From positions 124,001-188,000 of the forward strand of contig CAITUV010000008.1 in assembly GCA_903895725.1 (NCBI GenBank): a stretch of 64,000 nucleotides of DNA. The letters are read 5' to 3'. Numbering within the stretch: the stretch's first letter is position 1; every line of letters starts with the position of its first letter. The notes beneath the pieces are model-generated. The model was not told the DNA's origin, searched no databases, and saw only the letters and a program-made list of their open reading frames with translations. Position numbers and translations under genes: made by a program. This document shows positions 36,296 to 45,909 of the stretch, piece after piece. Origin of the DNA: an uncultured Myxococcales bacterium (GTDB lineage Bacteria > Myxococcota_A > UBA9042 > CAIXZC01).

Positions 36296-39029
36296 TTCGA
36301 TGTCAGTCCGGATCTCGATCCTGACCTTCGTGCTGGCCGGCGCTCTCTCCGCCTGCGGCGGTTCCGGGCAGGAGGGCGGCGCCCAGTGCACCGCGGTCGG
36401 CCAGCGTTCGTGCACCTCGGACGGCCTGTCGGTCCTGGAATGCCGGTCGAGCGCATCGGATCCGGAGAGCATGGTCTGGACACTGGTGGAGACCTGCGAA
36501 GCCGGCGGGTGCGTCGACGGCGCGTGCTCCCAGAGTCGACCGGGGGATACTCTGGATGCGGCGGGCGGGGATCTCACCGACAAGGATGCGATGGCCGACG
36601 TCCCGCCGGACACGGTTGCCCAACAGGTGACCGTGACGATCAAGCCGTCGGCGGGCATGGATCTGGCCCAGACCCAGGTCTACTTCGCAGGACAGTTGGT
36701 GGACTCCGGAGCCGGGGACGGTTCCTGCGAGCTGCCGCTGCACGAGGGCGACTCGGGGCTGGTGATCGCAGCGGACCCGTCCACAGGACACACGCTGACG
36801 AACTACGTCTTCCTGGACGGAGGAGCGGTTCACGCTCTGGCTCCTGACGGAGCGCCAGGGGTTTCGCTGAGCGTCCGGACGACAGCGCTCGCAACGGTCG
36901 CGATACACCCGGTCCTCTTCACGCCAGACCCGGCAATCCGGGCCGCGATGTTCAGCACGGTGGAGACGAGCCCGGCTGTTGCGGCGTTCGCGGACTACTT
37001 CGAGGCCCACTACCAAGCCGCTGGCCTGGAGGCCACCGAGGAGTACCAGGAGCTGCTCGAAGATGCCCTGGTCGGGGTGCTGGAGACGGTCGAGTACACC
37101 CCGCCCGACGCAGGCCGTGACCCGTATGACTGCCCTGAGAACCTTGCGCAGTGCCGCGCCTCGTGGGGATTCGGCCAGGTGATGGAGCTCGACCAGGACG
37201 ACGATCTCGTTCCGGTCAGCGGCGGCAGCTTCGTCATCAAGGCCGAGCTCACCTGGGACCAGGTCGCGCTGTACTCGCTCACCGGGCTGGCAACCCTGAC
37301 GAGGATCGACCTCTCGGGGTACACAGCCGCGGACATCTCGGCGGAGGAGTACAGCGGGCTCCAGTACTACACGACCTACCCGGGCTTCGTCCAGGAGCGA
37401 ACGCTCGTGAAGCCGAACAAGTGGGCGCAGCTTCTGAACTGGATGGACGCGGTGTCGTTCCTGATGGACCAGCTCACCAGCGAGATGTGGGACATGTCGT
37501 CGTCGGATCCGTTCAAGGTGCCCTCTGAGGTGCCGGGAGTCTACCTCCTGAGGATCTTCAAGGGGGGGCTGGGCAAGCTGTCCGGGGACGGAGAGCTGGA
37601 CTACTTGGCGGGATCCGCTCCCCTGTTCGCGCTGCACCGACAGGCGGTCTTGATGAACTGCGTGAACATCGGGGCCAGCACTCTGAAGGCAATGGGGGTG
37701 CCCAGCAGCGTGGCCCTGTCCCCTTCCTTCGCAAGCAAAGTCACCCAACTCGTGGTCGTGTACTTCCCGGAGAACGAGGCCCCCACTGCTGATCGAATCA
37801 GCAACTTCATCGAGGATCTGATTGCGACGGCCATCGACCAGATGAACGACGCCATCCTCAAGGGCGCTCTGAAGAAGGCGACGACCTGGGGAGAGGCCTT
37901 GAATGTCCTGGGCAAGGCATCCGGCACGGCCAAGACGTTCGCCGTGACCACGCAGATGGCGGGCTTCGACGCGATGGACGCTCTGCTCATCCGGGTCGGC
38001 GAGCCTGGGATCACCTGTGACACAGACGCGGACTGCTTCCTCGGAACAGAGTGCGCGTTCGGGGCCTGCGTCCAGTCGTGCTTCCCGGATTGTGACGGGA
38101 AGGAGTGCGGAGACGACGGATGCGGGGGGAACTGCGGGGTTTGCGCCCAGGGCTGGGTCTGTAGCCCGAATTCGGGGTTGTGCGAGCCCCTGTGCGGAGA
38201 CGGTACTTGCGATGTCAGCGAAGACGCCATCCTCTGCCCAATCGACTGCTGCGTCCCGGACTGCGCCGGCCTGGAGTGCGGCCCGGATCCGGTGTGTGGC
38301 CAGTCGTGCGGGGCATGCCTCTGGGGCGACGTCTGCGACAACGGGCTTTGTGTCGACAAAGACTCTCTCGGGTTCACTTGGATCGCCATCCCAGGTGGGA
38401 CATTCCAGATGGGGTGCTCTGTGGGCGATGAGGCGTGCGAGAGCGACGAGTTTCCCGCCCACTCGGTTACTGTGTCTCCGTTCGAGATGTTGGAGAGTGA
38501 GGTAACGGTGGCCCAGTATCTCGCAGTGGCCGGGGGGGTTGATCCGTCTTGCGATCAGGAGGGAGACGGTGGTTCCGATTCCCCCGTTGAGAATGTGGAG
38601 GGGGATTGGTTCTGCGAGGCCATAGGAGGCCGATTACCCACTGAGGCCGAGTGGGAGTACGCCGCGCGGGGTGGAACAACCAGCAGGTACTACTGCGGCG
38701 ACGACGAGTCATGCTTGGATCAGATTGCGTGGTATTCTGACAACGCGGGGAATCACAAGCACAGCGTCAAACAGAAGGAGCCCAATGGCTTCGGGCTCTA
38801 TGACATGACAGGCAATCTCAGCGAGTGGGTGTCGGATGCGTACCATTCGAGCTATGATGGTGCTCCAGCAACTGGTTATCCCCAATGGGGGATCCCTGTG
38901 ATGGGCTACCAAGTGTTTCGTGGAGGCAGCTACCATGACTGCTGCCAAGACGGATTGCGCGTCTCCGATCGGTATGCAAACACCTACAAGGCATACTGCA
39001 ACTCGGGCATTAGATGCGTTAGGGACTAG
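36282..39029 (+). CDS. Large lipoprotein with cysteine-rich modules and C-terminal FGE domain
   Basis: Protein of 915 aa. The start is ATG 36282, with GGAGG six bases before; a longer frame runs inside the previous gene. Lipobox LSAC. A central ~400-residue region of unknown fold is followed by cysteine-rich modules (CFPDCDGKECGDDGCGGNCG; then CVPDCAGLECGP) and a C-terminal FGE-sulfatase-like domain (GGTFQMGC, GGRLPTEAEWEYAARGG, GLYDMTGNLSEWV, FRGGSY, IRCVR). Authentic FGE catalysis needs particular cysteines that I could not verify. Predicted cell-surface anchored. The 3' end lies just inside the right island repeat. Confidence 0.8.
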   Translation: MRRSDSMSVRISILTFVLAGALSACGGSGQEGGAQCTAVGQRSCTSDGLSVLECRSSASDPESMVWTLVETCEAGGCVDGACSQSRPGDTLDAAGGDLTDKDAMADVPPDTVAQQVTVTIKPSAGMDLAQTQVYFAGQLVDSGAGDGSCELPLHEGDSGLVIAADPSTGHTLTNYVFLDGGAVHALAPDGAPGVSLSVRTTALATVAIHPVLFTPDPAIRAAMFSTVETSPAVAAFADYFEAHYQAAGLEATEEYQELLEDALVGVLETVEYTPPDAGRDPYDCPENLAQCRASWGFGQVMELDQDDDLVPVSGGSFVIKAELTWDQVALYSLTGLATLTRIDLSGYTAADISAEEYSGLQYYTTYPGFVQERTLVKPNKWAQLLNWMDAVSFLMDQLTSEMWDMSSSDPFKVPSEVPGVYLLRIFKGGLGKLSGDGELDYLAGSAPLFALHRQAVLMNCVNIGASTLKAMGVPSSVALSPSFASKVTQLVVVYFPENEAPTADRISNFIEDLIATAIDQMNDAILKGALKKATTWGEALNVLGKASGTAKTFAVTTQMAGFDAMDALLIRVGEPGITCDTDADCFLGTECAFGACVQSCFPDCDGKECGDDGCGGNCGVCAQGWVCSPNSGLCEPLCGDGTCDVSEDAILCPIDCCVPDCAGLECGPDPVCGQSCGACLWGDVCDNGLCVDKDSLGFTWIAIPGGTFQMGCSVGDEACESDEFPAHSVTVSPFEMLESEVTVAQYLAVAGGVDPSCDQEGDGGSDSPVENVEGDWFCEAIGGRLPTEAEWEYAARGGTTSRYYCGDDESCLDQIAWYSDNAGNHKHSVKQKEPNGFGLYDMTGNLSEWVSDAYHSSYDGAPATGYPQWGIPVMGYQVFRGGSYHDCCQDGLRVSDRYANTYKAYCNSGIRCVRD

Positions 39030-39323
39030 CCTTTCATCCGGCAACGGGCTCACAGAGTCGCTCTGGCCCGCTGCACCTCAGGGCCGCGGGGTAGTGGGGC
39101 AGCGACATCTCCTGACCCAGACCGTGGTCGCTGCACAAGAGTGAGCCTAGTGCTGCGTTGTTCGCACGGGACTTGGGCATCTTCTCAGGGTTCGCCGGCG
39201 ACGCGACCATAAGCGCATGTAGCTCAAACCTGGACCGGCGTCCGAAAACGCCATTTCGGCCTTCTCGTCGGCCTGCCAAGCGGGTCTGCTGGGCCTCTGG
39301 CAATCTATGGGCCTGATCTTAAT
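39030..39323. other. Non-coding stretch before the right repeat
   Basis: No gene seen. From about 39205 it shows faint similarity to the sequence left of the left 217-bp repeat. Confidence 0.4.
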
Positions 39324-39532
39324 GCCCGGGCTTTTCAGAGACAGAGAGCGAGAACCGGGCCGGGAAGGGGCAAAATGGGGTACGGGCGGCCAGGGCGAGG
39401 CCCCTTGTTGGCGGGCGGGTCCGGAGTGACGAGAAGCGGAGCACGGCCTGGGGACTGGCGGAGATGGGTGTCATGGCCGCAGGGCGGCGAGGACGGTCAG
39501 TGACCGCCGAGAGACGAGTTCGTGAAATCGGG

Positions 39533-39540
<8 letters not shown>
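39324..39540 (+). repeat. 217-bp direct repeat, right copy (candidate attR)
   Basis: Counterpart of 9293-9509. The last 8 bases are the 3' end of the tRNA-Ala gene, so the repeat is the tRNA's downstream flank. It contains the palindrome CGGTCAGTGACCG (39494-39506), changed in sequence but kept as a palindrome relative to the left copy. Confidence 0.65.
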
Positions 39541-39608
<68 letters not shown>

Positions 39609-39710
39609 GGACAATCAACCCAGGCCGTGTAACACACCCGGGCCGGGGAGGCAACAGAAAACTTCTGGCGCGGGATGGAACGGGCGGAGCGGTCGGCCTA
39701 GCTACGTCCT

Positions 39711-41483
39711 TTATTTTCCGAATATTCTGGCGAAGAAGTTGAAGTTGAACTGGAGCGATCCGAACATGCCCGCCTCGATCGCCTGGATGGTCTTTGGAGC
39801 ATCGGGAGAGTGAAGCTCCAGGGCATCGGAGTCCTCGTCGAGAAGCTGGGTGACCTTGCCGAGGTGGAGCCCCCAGACGAACTGGAGGTTGCGCACGAAC
39901 TCGTGGCTGAACCCCAGGTACAGATTGTCGAGCGGGGCCAGAAGCCCGAACCCGATGGTCGGGTTGGGAAGCAGGTCGGTCCAGGCGAACGGCTTCTGGA
40001 TGTCCATCGGCAGCCAGTAGACCGTAAACGCCAGCAGCGGCTGCACCTGGAAGGTGTTCCCGCTCTTGACGGTCTGGTACACCCCCTCGTGCTGGTCCGC
40101 TGTGTCGAGGTCGTCTGCCGTGATGGTCTTCTTCGTGTATCTCACCTCGTCCAGGGAGGACAGGGCCATGCCGGCCGACAGGTTGAAGCGATAGAGCGTG
40201 CGGACCTGCGGCAGAACGGCCGAAACCACGGTCACGTCAACCGGCTTGTCGTCTGCCCCCTTGCCCGGGTAGGTGAGGGACACCGTGGGGACCTGCCCAC
40301 CCCGAAGCTCACGATCTGCGGGGAGGATGACGTCAGAGAAGGGACGACGCTCAGAGGCTTGAGCGTTCTCACTGGTGGCCTGCAGGGCCTCGCCCTCCCC
40401 GAAGCTGGGCCGTAGAGGGGCTGGATTGGGCTCCACCCCCTGGGTCAGGGTCACCTGCAACCCGAACGGACTCCCGTTCGAGCCGGGGTCGCGGTCGACG
40501 ATCTGCACGTACAGCTCGTCCCCGGATTCGAGCACGGGGAAGTCCCCCTGGTGCACGAGGTAGGGCATCCCGTTGTCCGGGTTGATGGAGTCTACACGAT
40601 ACCATGCGGTCTTGCGGTCCTTGCCCGGGATGATGGCTCCGAGCCGGAGGGTCCGCGCACCGGGGCCTCCGCACTCCCGCTTCTCGGCGCTGAGCCGGTC
40701 GCGCTCCTCGGTCTGAGAGCGGCACAGGGCATCCCGCGCGGCCTGAGCCTCGGCAATCTGGGCGCTGAGGTCCTCGAGGCTGCGGCGATAGGCCTCCGCA
40801 TCCTCCCGGGTCTTCTTCTGGTACTCCGTGCGGGCCTCGACGAGACGCCGGACCAGCTCCTGGGTCCGCTTGAGCTCAGCCAGGGCCGCCGGAGTCCTCA
40901 TGGAAATGAACTCCCGCTTCTCGAGCTCCCGCAGCTCGAGCTCCTCGTCCATCTCCTTGAGCCGGCTCGAGGCCTCCGCCTCGGCTTTCTGGCTGTCGTC
41001 GGTGAGCTCGGTCCGCAGGCGGCTGAGTGAAGCCACGGTATCGGCCAGCTCGATGTAGCTCTTCTGTCCCTGGCAGCCGTTTACGACTCCCTTGAGCTCC
41101 TGGACCCGCCGTTCGAGGAGATTGCAGCCGGAGGGCTCCGTCACGTTGTACACCAGCACTCGGCCGTTGCATTGGGGGATGAAGAAGTCGGCTGCCCCGC
41201 TTCCGTCCCGGCGGGTGGCGGGCCGGCCCTCGGCCCCGAGCGTGTACGGCTGCACGAGCCGGTTGACGCAGGTGTAGGTGACCTCGACGTCCTTCGAGCT
41301 GGCACCGGAGGGCAGGACGACCCGGATTCGAAATCCCGGCTCGTCCCCTGATTTCACCGCCACGGACCTCTGCCGGCCGTCCCGTTCGAGGGTCACCACG
41401 GTGACCGGGTGGGAGCAGGAGGCAAGAACGAAGAGCAGGAATGCGGCGGTCGAGATGTTGCGGCCGGGCAGAAGGATAGTCAT
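39711..41483 (-). CDS. Coiled-coil lipoprotein
   Basis: Protein of 590 aa, start ATG 41483 after GGTGACG. A signal peptide with lipobox LASC (Cys23) is followed by a small beta-rich region with several cysteines, a long charged coiled coil (~residues 140-290), and a C-terminal beta-rich region that ends in aromatic, membrane-strand-like segments (YLGFSHEFVRNLQFVWGLHLG, shown in part) and a final Phe-rich strand. The end suggests outer-membrane association. It is the last gene of the minus-strand run that starts with the nitrogenase-like fusion. Family not recognised. Confidence 0.7.
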   Translation of the reverse strand: MTILLPGRNISTAAFLLFVLASCSHPVTVVTLERDGRQRSVAVKSGDEPGFRIRVVLPSGASSKDVEVTYTCVNRLVQPYTLGAEGRPATRRDGSGAADFFIPQCNGRVLVYNVTEPSGCNLLERRVQELKGVVNGCQGQKSYIELADTVASLSRLRTELTDDSQKAEAEASSRLKEMDEELELRELEKREFISMRTPAALAELKRTQELVRRLVEARTEYQKKTREDAEAYRRSLEDLSAQIAEAQAARDALCRSQTEERDRLSAEKRECGGPGARTLRLGAIIPGKDRKTAWYRVDSINPDNGMPYLVHQGDFPVLESGDELYVQIVDRDPGSNGSPFGLQVTLTQGVEPNPAPLRPSFGEGEALQATSENAQASERRPFSDVILPADRELRGGQVPTVSLTYPGKGADDKPVDVTVVSAVLPQVRTLYRFNLSAGMALSSLDEVRYTKKTITADDLDTADQHEGVYQTVKSGNTFQVQPLLAFTVYWLPMDIQKPFAWTDLLPNPTIGFGLLAPLDNLYLGFSHEFVRNLQFVWGLHLGKVTQLLDEDSDALELHSPDAPKTIQAIEAGMFGSLQFNFNFFARIFGK

Positions 41484-41493
41484 GGTCGTCACC

Positions 41494-43116
41494 TCACCGT
41501 CCCTGGGCGGAAGTGAACGGAACTGGGGTTGCCCCCGAATCGAAACGCTTGGCAAACACGCCCCAGCCGGAGCCGTCCTGATGGCAGCAGCTCTCCCAGA
41601 CGACGACGAAACCGCCGGCGGGCAGGGCCGCTACCTGGGGCTTCTGCTGCCAGTCGAACGTGTAGCTGTTGACGTGGACCGGGGCTCCCTGAGGCTTCAG
41701 GTCGGCCCCGAGGATACGGGCGAAAATGGCACCGCTGGGATCGTCCTCCATGCCGTTGGTCTGCCAGACGACGACGAAACGGCCGTCGGTGAGCCGGGTG
41801 ATCTGCGGGGAGATGGGCTCGAAGTCCGGCTGGGCCGATATGGAGGATTCCGGGACGGCCGAGGCCTCGGCAATCACGAACCGACGCACGAGGATCCCCT
41901 CGTCGCTGGTTCCGGCAAAGGCGACGACCAGGGAATTGCCGTAGTCGTCGGACACCCCGGAGGGGGTTCTCTGACCACCCAGCCAGCTCTTGTGCAGCGC
42001 AAACGGTGCTGCGTACGGCCCTGCGGTTTCCAGCGGCTGCCCGTCGTATCGGCGCACGATGCCGAACACGTCGCTCCCCTGGTCCGGCTTCAAGGGGTCT
42101 TCTTTCGGAAGGGCTTCCCAGAGGACCGCATAGAGGTTGCTGTTCAGGCCGACTGCGGCGGGAGCATCGACATCGTTGTATCCGGATCCGAGCACCATGT
42201 CCTGGTCGTCCTCCAGGATGGTTTCGAAGACCTTCGTGTCTCTCCCGAAATGCCGTGCCAGGATGCCGGTGCCGCCGTCCGGCAGGTCGCCTTCCCACGC
42301 CACGACAAAGTCGTGGGCCGAATCCCCCGAGGCAGCGGCCACGAGGGAGGCGCTATCCACGTTTCGAAGCGCTGCCTGGATGTCCTCGGCTGCCGGGGTC
42401 GCTTCCCACTGGCCTTCGAGCGCATCCCAGTTCCAGATCCGGAACCAGGTCCTCCATCCGTCCTGCCCCTCGGAATTCCAGGCCAGGACGAAACCGTCGT
42501 TGGCGGGCCCCATGCCGGGAGACCACTGAGCCCCCGTGGTCGCTGCAGTGGCCGGCAGGTCAATCGAGACCTGCGGGGAACCGTCCTGGGTGAATGGCCG
42601 CAGGAAGACTCCGCACGCAGACCCGTCCTGAGCGAACTCGTCGGTCCCCTCCGGGTTGTCGCGAAACGGGCAGCTGCTCCACGCCACGACGTACTCCCCC
42701 TCCGCCATGGAAGTCACGACCGGTGCGAACTGGTCTCCGGTGACGTGGGTGTTGACCTGGTAGTCGGAGATCCGCCCGCCGTGACAACCGTCATTGCGGT
42801 CGTTGACGTTGGGATCCAGGCATTCGGTACCGAGCTCGACGCACTGACCATAGAAGCAGAAGAGCGGTTCATCGCAATCCCCGCAACTTCCACCGCAGCT
42901 GTCCGGACCACATTCGAGCCCATTGCACGCCGGGATGCAGGCCCCGTCGGTGCCAGGTCCTGAGCCATCCCCGAGGGCATCGACTCCCCTACCCGTGCCA
43001 TCTTGAGCATCTTCCTGCCGACCAGGGACATCGGCGGTTCCGCTCCCCTTGGGAGGCTCGAGGCATGAGGCCGCGGCGAGGGGGATTGCCAGGAGAACGA
43101 GAAACCGTAGCGCCAT
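41494..43116 (-). CDS. Lipoprotein with one cysteine-rich module and WD/Kelch-like repeats
   Basis: Protein of about 540 aa. I chose ATG 43116 because GGAG lies 6 bases before it; two in-frame ATGs lie just upstream. Lipobox AASC. The N-terminus has the module CIPACNGLECGPDSCGGSCG, also seen at 36282 and 57711. The rest is a repeated beta pattern (FVVVWQTNG, YVVAWSSC, FVLAWNSEG, FVVVWESC), each a strand ending in W, which looks like a beta-propeller. Predicted to be an exported, surface-anchored binding protein. Confidence 0.72.
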   Translation of the reverse strand: MALRFLVLLAIPLAAASCLEPPKGSGTADVPGRQEDAQDGTGRGVDALGDGSGPGTDGACIPACNGLECGPDSCGGSCGDCDEPLFCFYGQCVELGTECLDPNVNDRNDGCHGGRISDYQVNTHVTGDQFAPVVTSMAEGEYVVAWSSCPFRDNPEGTDEFAQDGSACGVFLRPFTQDGSPQVSIDLPATAATTGAQWSPGMGPANDGFVLAWNSEGQDGWRTWFRIWNWDALEGQWEATPAAEDIQAALRNVDSASLVAAASGDSAHDFVVAWEGDLPDGGTGILARHFGRDTKVFETILEDDQDMVLGSGYNDVDAPAAVGLNSNLYAVLWEALPKEDPLKPDQGSDVFGIVRRYDGQPLETAGPYAAPFALHKSWLGGQRTPSGVSDDYGNSLVVAFAGTSDEGILVRRFVIAEASAVPESSISAQPDFEPISPQITRLTDGRFVVVWQTNGMEDDPSGAIFARILGADLKPQGAPVHVNSYTFDWQQKPQVAALPAGGFVVVWESCCHQDGSGWGVFAKRFDSGATPVPFTSAQGR

Positions 43117-43168
43117 TTTCATCTCCATGCCCGACTGCAGGGAAACTCCGTCCTGATACACCAGGGTA

Positions 43169-44611
43169 TCATTTGGCTCCGGCAGGTGCAACTGGCCTGC
43201 CCGCATCGGTGGCAGCCCGCCCCGGAGGAGCGCTCCTGCCATCGGAAGTCCGCCTCGTCCGGCCTCGCCGCTCCACCAGCCACGCAACCCCCAGGCAGGC
43301 CGCAAGGGTTGCAGCGACGCAGCCGAGGTAGCTGGGCAGGGCCGTATCCGGCCCCGGAATCACGGACAGCATGGCGGCAAGAGCGAGGTGGAACACATAG
43401 AGCTTCAAGGGATGGCGGCCCAGCAGGAGCAGCGGGGCAGTGAGAAACGAGGACGGGCGCAGTCTCCTGAACCGACGGCCGCAGCTCCAGGCGGTCAGCC
43501 CCGCAAGCCCGAACGTGACGAGCATGAGGCCGGAGAGGTACGGAATCAGGACGAGCTTCTTGTTCCAGAACGCCCGGGAGCGGACGACGCGCGGGGGCTC
43601 CTGTGCCAGCCCGGCCACGTGGCCGAGCCAGCGAAGGTCGTAAGTGGAGCCCCAATCGCCGTCGGTGACCACGTTGCGGGATGCGGCGGTTCGGCCGTAG
43701 GGCCGGTTGAACACCGCTTCGAGGGTCGAGATCTCCTGCCCCTTGGCCCGAGCCGCCTCCTGGTTCCCGGGGGCCCACCCCAGGTGATAGCCGAGCACAA
43801 TGGCAAGGCCGGCCGCCAGGAGACTGGCGCCGACTTGCAGAGATGGGGTGCTCGAGCCGGGAGGAGAGGCGGCAGCGGAAGAAGAGGAGCCGGGCAACGG
43901 CGAGGGAACGAGGACTACGGGGGCGGCCAGACGGTCCGGCTCCGCAGGCTGCCCGGTCGAAGCAGGCCCCCTGCCCCGGTGCCACAGCCACGCCAGGGCG
44001 ATTCCCAATGCGGGGATGAGCAGGTTGGGGAGATGGGCACCGGGACCCTGTGCGAGGCGGGCGAGCGGATGGGCCGGATGGGCCTCGGCAAGGGCCGTTC
44101 CTGCAATTCCCAGTGCCACCAACAGGGCCAGCACCCACCCGCGGATACCGGACGGTCCCACGGCCGGAGCATACAGCAGCACCGCCAGACCTATGGTGTA
44201 GAGAATGTCGGCCGACAGGAAGGGATAAGGCGGGCAGATTCCGCCATGCACCCAGAAGATGCCCCAGGACAGCAGCACGAGCGTCGCCGCTCGACCGACC
44301 CGCCGGCGCCACCAGGTGTGCGCGAGCCACCGGGGGCGGCCGGCCGCCCCACGGGCCAGCACGAGCGAGAAACCGGCCAGCGTGAGGAACAGCGTCGAGA
44401 TGTAGGGCTCGACGGTGAGAAGGAAACCCTTGAGACTTCCGGCGAGGCCGGGTTCGTCCGAGGCAACGACGGCCCGGGCGACGTGGACGAGGACCATGAG
44501 CACGATGGCGGTTCCACGCAGGGCATCGATCGCGTGGTCTCGTGCAGGGGACGGCCGTGACGTTCCGGGCGAATCGGAATCGGCAAGTGGGCGGGGGGCT
44601 TCGTCGACCAT
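43169..44611 (-). CDS. Multispanning acyltransferase, HGSNAT/DUF1624-like
   Basis: Protein of 480 aa, start ATG 44611. It begins with RDHAIDALRGTAIVLMVLVHV, the N-terminal phrase (D-x-LRG-x-A) of the acyltransferase-3/heparan-alpha-glucosaminide N-acetyltransferase superfamily, followed by about ten hydrophobic segments. Such proteins move acyl groups across the membrane onto sugars or other acceptors. It starts 11 bases after the nitrogenase-like subunit stop, so it may share its transcript. A Pro/Ser-rich loop lies near residue 235. Confidence 0.75.
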   Translation of the reverse strand: MVDEAPRPLADSDSPGTSRPSPARDHAIDALRGTAIVLMVLVHVARAVVASDEPGLAGSLKGFLLTVEPYISTLFLTLAGFSLVLARGAAGRPRWLAHTWWRRRVGRAATLVLLSWGIFWVHGGICPPYPFLSADILYTIGLAVLLYAPAVGPSGIRGWVLALLVALGIAGTALAEAHPAHPLARLAQGPGAHLPNLLIPALGIALAWLWHRGRGPASTGQPAEPDRLAAPVVLVPSPLPGSSSSAAASPPGSSTPSLQVGASLLAAGLAIVLGYHLGWAPGNQEAARAKGQEISTLEAVFNRPYGRTAASRNVVTDGDWGSTYDLRWLGHVAGLAQEPPRVVRSRAFWNKKLVLIPYLSGLMLVTFGLAGLTAWSCGRRFRRLRPSSFLTAPLLLLGRHPLKLYVFHLALAAMLSVIPGPDTALPSYLGCVAATLAACLGVAWLVERRGRTRRTSDGRSAPPGRAATDAGRPVAPAGAK

Positions 44612-44622
44612 GCCAGTGCTCC

Positions 44623-45909
44623 CTACCGGGCGTTTCGGACCCGCTCCATCAGCTTCTCCGCCATGCGGTGGGCCAGGGTGGCCGCCCCACGGAATCCGAC
44701 AAATGGTGTGTCCGCGACGGCATGCCAGAGCGGAGTGGCGAACCCGAACGGCAGGACCGCCTGCGCCCCACCCCCTCCAAAACCGAACGTGTCACATTGG
44801 ATTGCGAGATCGATGCTGCGATCTTCCGGCAGCCCCTGGAGCGCGGCCCTCAGCTCCTCGGCCGTGGGCTCGAACAGCACTCGAGCCCGCAAGGCCGGGG
44901 CGGTTTCGTTCCGCTGTCTACCCACGGAAGCGAGCAGGACCGGAACACAGCCCAGCTCTTCCAGGAACTCCGCCATGGGATGCACGAGGTAGGGGTCCCC
45001 CACGAAGGAGACCCGGCTGCCCAGGAACACTTGCTGCACCAGCCAGCGGATACGTGGGACGAGGTCGTAGAGCTCCTGCGCCAGGAAGCGCTGTGCGGCA
45101 TCGTCCCGTCCAATGGCGGCCCCGAGCTCCGAAAGCCAGCTCATGGTCCCGGCAATCCCCAGGGGCACGGGAAGCTCCACCACCCGGGCACCGGTCCGGG
45201 AGGCCAGCAGACGGGCCGCTTCCACCCCGTGCGGAAGTGCCACCAGCAGCCCGGCATCCCGTACGGCCTCGAGCTGCTTCCAGGGCCGCCCGGACAGCCA
45301 CACCGAGACGGGATCCAGCCCGAGCGCCCGAAGCATGCGCTCCAGCTCGGCCACGTTGGCCAGGTGGTCGTGCTCGTTCCGGTCCATGAAATAGCCGATG
45401 AGCGCCACCTTGTCCGGCGACGGATCCCCCTGCCTCACTTCCACGGTCCGGGCCAGCGCCGTCAGCGTCTCCGAGTAGCCGTCCAGCCAGTCACCCCCAA
45501 GAGAGCCAAACGGAATCACGACCCCCGGAACACCGGTTGCCTGCGTCATTCGGCGCAGCAGCAGGTCATACTGCGTGCCCGTGATTGCCGCCATGGGCAG
45601 CGAGGCGGACATCACGACTCCCCGCCCGGCAGACGCATCCCGGAACAGCCGCTCCAGCTCAGCGCTGCGGTCCTTGACGATTCCCTCTACCGTGACGCTG
45701 CTCACGAGGAGCCGGGAGCGCCCTGCACAGTCGATGAGCGTGGAGCTCAGGTCGTGCCTTCCCTGGATGAATTGCGCCTTGTACAACGCACAATCGGGCC
45801 CGTCCACGACGAGGGAGGCGTCGGGGATTGCGTTGGCTGCAAGGTAGACCCCGAACAGATAGGGGAAATTGCTGCGGGTGGCGAACTGTTCGACCGCTTC
45901 GGTTCTCAT
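44623..45909 (-). CDS. Nitrogenase component-1-like protein, second subunit
   Basis: Protein of 428 aa, start ATG 45909 overlapping the stop of the fusion gene (ATGA). It resembles the beta-type subunits of the nitrogenase superfamily (NifK/NifN/BchB): alternating Rossmann-like layers, GPDCALYKAQF and IDCAGRSRLL (Cys40 and Cys61, candidate cluster ligands), and SASLPMAAITGTQYD in place of the usual third cysteine segment. Later segments include FVGDPYLV and GFATPLWH. It would pair with the component-1 domain of the fusion. Two cysteine positions remain and one is lost, as in some non-nitrogenase relatives. It is not NifK itself. Substrate unknown. Confidence 0.62.
   Translation of the reverse strand: MRTEAVEQFATRSNFPYLFGVYLAANAIPDASLVVDGPDCALYKAQFIQGRHDLSSTLIDCAGRSRLLVSSVTVEGIVKDRSAELERLFRDASAGRGVVMSASLPMAAITGTQYDLLLRRMTQATGVPGVVIPFGSLGGDWLDGYSETLTALARTVEVRQGDPSPDKVALIGYFMDRNEHDHLANVAELERMLRALGLDPVSVWLSGRPWKQLEAVRDAGLLVALPHGVEAARLLASRTGARVVELPVPLGIAGTMSWLSELGAAIGRDDAAQRFLAQELYDLVPRIRWLVQQVFLGSRVSFVGDPYLVHPMAEFLEELGCVPVLLASVGRQRNETAPALRARVLFEPTAEELRAALQGLPEDRSIDLAIQCDTFGFGGGGAQAVLPFGFATPLWHAVADTPFVGFRGAATLAHRMAEKLMERVRNAR

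Noticed and set aside
36303..38462. Long minus-strand reading frame opposite the large lipoprotein
   Set aside because: It mirrors the codon phase of the real gene in GC-rich DNA; no domain or start signal.
41278..42963. Plus-strand frame opposite the lipoprotein at 41494-43116
   Set aside because: Shadow frame; no ribosome site and no recognisable protein.
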